64,000 bases of DNA. Source: Eulemur rufifrons. Its lineage: Eukaryota; Chordata; Mammalia; Primates; Lemuridae. The stretch spans positions 28,606,738-28,670,737 of the forward strand of contig NC_090996.1 of assembly GCF_041146395.1 (NCBI RefSeq), written 5' to 3'. The translations under genes and the position numbers were made by a program. This document shows positions 62,041-64,000 of this stretch, in pieces (position 1 is the first letter of the stretch; every line of letters begins with the position of its first letter). The notes below the pieces were generated by a model. It saw only the letters and a program-made list of their open reading frames with translations, searched no databases and was not told the origin of the DNA.

Positions 62041-62500
62041 GTGTCAGGCAGGATTCTTCAGAGACACGGAACCAACAGGACGTAGACAGATAGAGGGACA
62101 GAGGCTTATTATGGGAATTGGCCAAGAAGTCCTACGATCTGCTGTCTGCACCCTGGAACACCAGGAAAGCCGCAGTGTCGCTTCAGTCCCCGCCTGGAGG
62201 CCTGAGAAACAGGAGCAGGGATGTCTGAGTGCAGGAGAAGACGCATGTTCCGGATCACACAGAGGGAACAAGTTTGCCCTCCTCCCCCTCCTCCTCCCCC
62301 TCCCCCCTCCTCCTCCCCCGTGTTCCATTCAGGCCCTCCGTGGGGTGAGTGGTGGCCGCCCACACTGGGGAGGGTGATGTGCTCTACTCAGGCCCCTGAT
62401 TCAGATGCCAGAAACACCCTCGCAGTCACACTTGGAAACAATGGTTTACCAGCTACCTGGGCATCCCTTAGCCCAGTCAAGCTGACACATGAAATGAACC
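62041..62500. mobile_element. Old LTR-like remnant with (CTC)n tract
   Basis: AGGATTCTTCAGAGACACGG, AACCAACAGGACGTAGACAG, AGGCTTATTATGGGAATTGG, then a CTCCCC tract at 62277-62325 and TAGCCCAGTCAAGCTGACAC, motif order of an ancient LTR repeat. Confidence 0.55.
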
Positions 62501-62504
62501 ATCA

Positions 62505-62640
62505 CAGCTGCCCTTTAGCATCACTTGGGGACTTTAGAAAATTCCAGGGCTCGGCCACACCCCACAGACGCTGGCTCCGTGTATCTGAGGGTGCCTGGGC
62601 AGCAGGTGCTTTTTGAAGCCCCTCTGTGATTTCAGCTGGG
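62505..62640. mobile_element. hAT-Charlie fragment (MER5-like)
   Basis: TTTAGCATCACTTGGGGACT, TTAGAAAATTCCAGGGCTCG, GGCCACACCCCACAGACGCT. Confidence 0.6.
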
Positions 62641-62689
62641 CTGCCAGTGAGACCCCCACGCCCACCCCCCTGGCTGAGCGCTTGCTTTA

Positions 62690-62850
62690 CCTGCCCCAGT
62701 TCATCTACGCAAGCAAGGACGCTGACAGGGAGGTTCCCGTTTTACAGATGAGGAAACGAGGCTGGTGAGGTTTTCACCACGTGCTCAAGGCCACCAGGAT
62801 TGGGAACGTCAGTGCAGGCACCCGAACCCCATCAGCTGGCTGCGAAGCCT
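62690..62850 (-). repeat. MIR SINE
   Basis: GTTCCCGTTTTACAGATGAG, GAAACGAGGCTGGTGAGG, CGTGCTCAAGGCCACC. Confidence 0.75.
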
Positions 62851-63470
62851 GCTCTGCCATCCACTCTGTCCTGCACGAGGTTTCGTTGGATGCTGAGACA
62901 CCAGATGCAGCTCAGACACCTGGGGAGGCTCAAGGGACGCAGAATTTCCGGTGGCAAAGGAAAGCCCTCCAACAGTCCTGCCCTTGTGAACAGATATGGC
63001 GGGGCTAAAGGTCAGGGCCATGGGCGTGGAGACGCGCGTGGAACCTGCGCTGTGGGAGTTTGGGACCAAATCCAAGGAGTCCACTCACCCATCCGACAGA
63101 CATGCACGGAGAGCCCCATCCGGCCCTGGGAGACTGGGCCAAATCAGACCCAATCACTGCTGGTGGCTGAGTCTGTTGGAGAAGGAGGACTGAAAAAAAA
63201 ATCGCACAGTTCACAACACACCATGACCTGTGACCTGCGTGTGCCATGGCAGCATCTCCCCTCTGGCAGTCTCGAGATGACTTTCAGGGGTACAAGGACA
63301 CAGACCTAACCTTGTCCCAGAGCGAGCTGGCTCATTTCTCTCAGTCCTTCCGACCTTCTGATCCCATTAGACAAAATCTTGGTTAGGTGCTAACGGGTCT
63401 TCCTTTAACAGAGAGGGGGCAGGCCTGGGCCCAGAGTCTGTGGCAGGTAACGGGACCTGGGCTAAAACTT
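62851..63470. other. Unassigned spacer
   Basis: No gene or sure repeat; an A9 run at 63195. Confidence 0.4.
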
Positions 63471-63477
63471 AGTTTTA

Positions 63478-63645
63478 TTTAGTGGGGTGTCGTGGCGCAC
63501 GCCTGTAGCCCCACTTGGGAGGCTGAGGCAGGAGGATGGCTTGAGCTCAGGAGTTTGAGGTTGCAGTGAGCTATGACGATGCCACTGCACTCTAGCTTAG
63601 GCGACAGAGCGAGACCCTGTCTCAAAAAAAAAAAAAAAGGAAAAG
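63478..63645 (+). mobile_element. Alu-related monomer
   Basis: GTGGCGCACGCCTGTAGCCC, TTGAGCTCAGGAGTTTGAGG, CTATGACGATGCCACTGCAC, TCTAGCTTAGGCGACAGAGC and an A15 tail. Confidence 0.9.
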
Positions 63646-63711
63646 AAAGGAAGAAAAGTGATATGGATTTGCTTTTAATGCATTTGTTTTTATGGTATCT
63701 TTAATTTCTGG

Positions 63712-64000
63712 CACGCATAATGGGTTGAATGGTGATTTCCCCCTAAAAAGATATGTCCATGTCCTAAGCCCTGGGACCTGGGAATGTGACCTGATTTGGA
63801 AATAGGGTCTTTGCAGGTGTAACGAAGGGTCCTGAGATAGGATCCCCCTTGACCAGGGTGGGCCCTAACTCTCGTGGCTGGTGTCCCTACGAGAGAAAGA
63901 GAGGCCGGTGTGACACAGAGACAGGAGAAGAGCACGTGGACGGAGGCAGAGGCCGGCGTGGGTGCTCCCAGGTGCGGGAGGCCGGGAGCTGCCAGCACCA
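63712..64000 (+). mobile_element. MLT1-type LTR, cut by window edge
   Basis: CATAATGGGTTGAATGGTGA, AAAAAGATATGTCCATGTCC, CCTGATTTGGAAATAGGGTC, TTTGCAGGTGTAACGAAGGG, GGTGGGCCCTAACTCTCGTG. Confidence 0.8.

Noticed and set aside
60000..64000. CLEC16A 3' exons on the minus strand, expected by synteny
   Set aside because: No frame resembles a CLEC16A C-terminus and no matching poly(A)/splice pattern is seen; the gene probably starts beyond the right edge.
1..64000. CRISPR arrays, bacterial operons, phage genes
   Set aside because: Intron-bearing mammalian genes, Alu/MIR/L2 content and poly(A) signals exclude a prokaryotic source; no spaced repeat array is present.

Overview
This is a piece of mammalian, almost certainly strepsirrhine primate (lemur/loris group), nuclear DNA. 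The Alu elements carry a full Alu layout but with the diagnostic strepsirrhine spacer and right arm (for example the AAATTATATGGACAACTAA insert near 29083 and the GTTGCTGTGAGCTA / GCTGACGCCACGGCACT right-arm blocks). There are also two copies of a piggyBac-type MITE resembling those known from mouse lemur. Ancient MIR, L2, MaLR and L1 fragments fill most of the rest. The exact species cannot be named from the sequence.

Layout. All four recognisable genes lie on the + strand in the first 20 kb, in the order known from human 16p13.13 read from the SOCS1-antisense side: PRM2 (756-1266, one intron), PRM3 (2933-3274, intronless), TNP2 (6864-8027, one intron) and SOCS1 (untranslated exon about 17692-17791, coding exon 18348-about 19490). 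PRM1 should lie just off the left edge. PRM2, PRM3 and TNP2 form the haploid male germ-cell cluster: TNP2 and PRM2 are basic Cys/Arg-rich proteins that replace histones in elongating spermatids, and PRM3 is a small acidic relative-by-position. PRM2 and TNP2 each have a TATA box, and all three have poly(A) signals. SOCS1, the JAK/STAT feedback inhibitor, has a CpG-rich promoter with an IRF/ISRE element and STAT-type palindromes, plus two upstream ORFs.

From about 19.5 kb to the right edge (44.5 kb) I find no gene that I can support. This fits the known gene desert between SOCS1 and CLEC16A; the CLEC16A 3' end is not recognisable here and is probably beyond the right edge. The desert holds dozens of MIR and L2 remnants, old MaLR LTRs, L1 3' fragments, several Alus, two piggyBac MITEs, a 0.36-kb direct duplication 4.5 kb apart, a 215-bp pure purine minisatellite, and a few repeat-free blocks that could be conserved regulatory DNA.

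Most interesting points: expansion of the Ala-Pro and Ser runs in the SOCS1 N-terminus; a spliced uORF overlapping the SOCS1 start; a perfect 14-bp inverted repeat whose arms are ISRE-like 2.3 kb upstream of SOCS1; a cysteine-rich, histidine-poor PRM2; the Gly-His repeat expansion of PRM3; the paired piggyBac MITEs; and the nearly identical direct duplication. No clearly new biological system is visible. Repeat family names and edges are from recognition by eye and are approximate.
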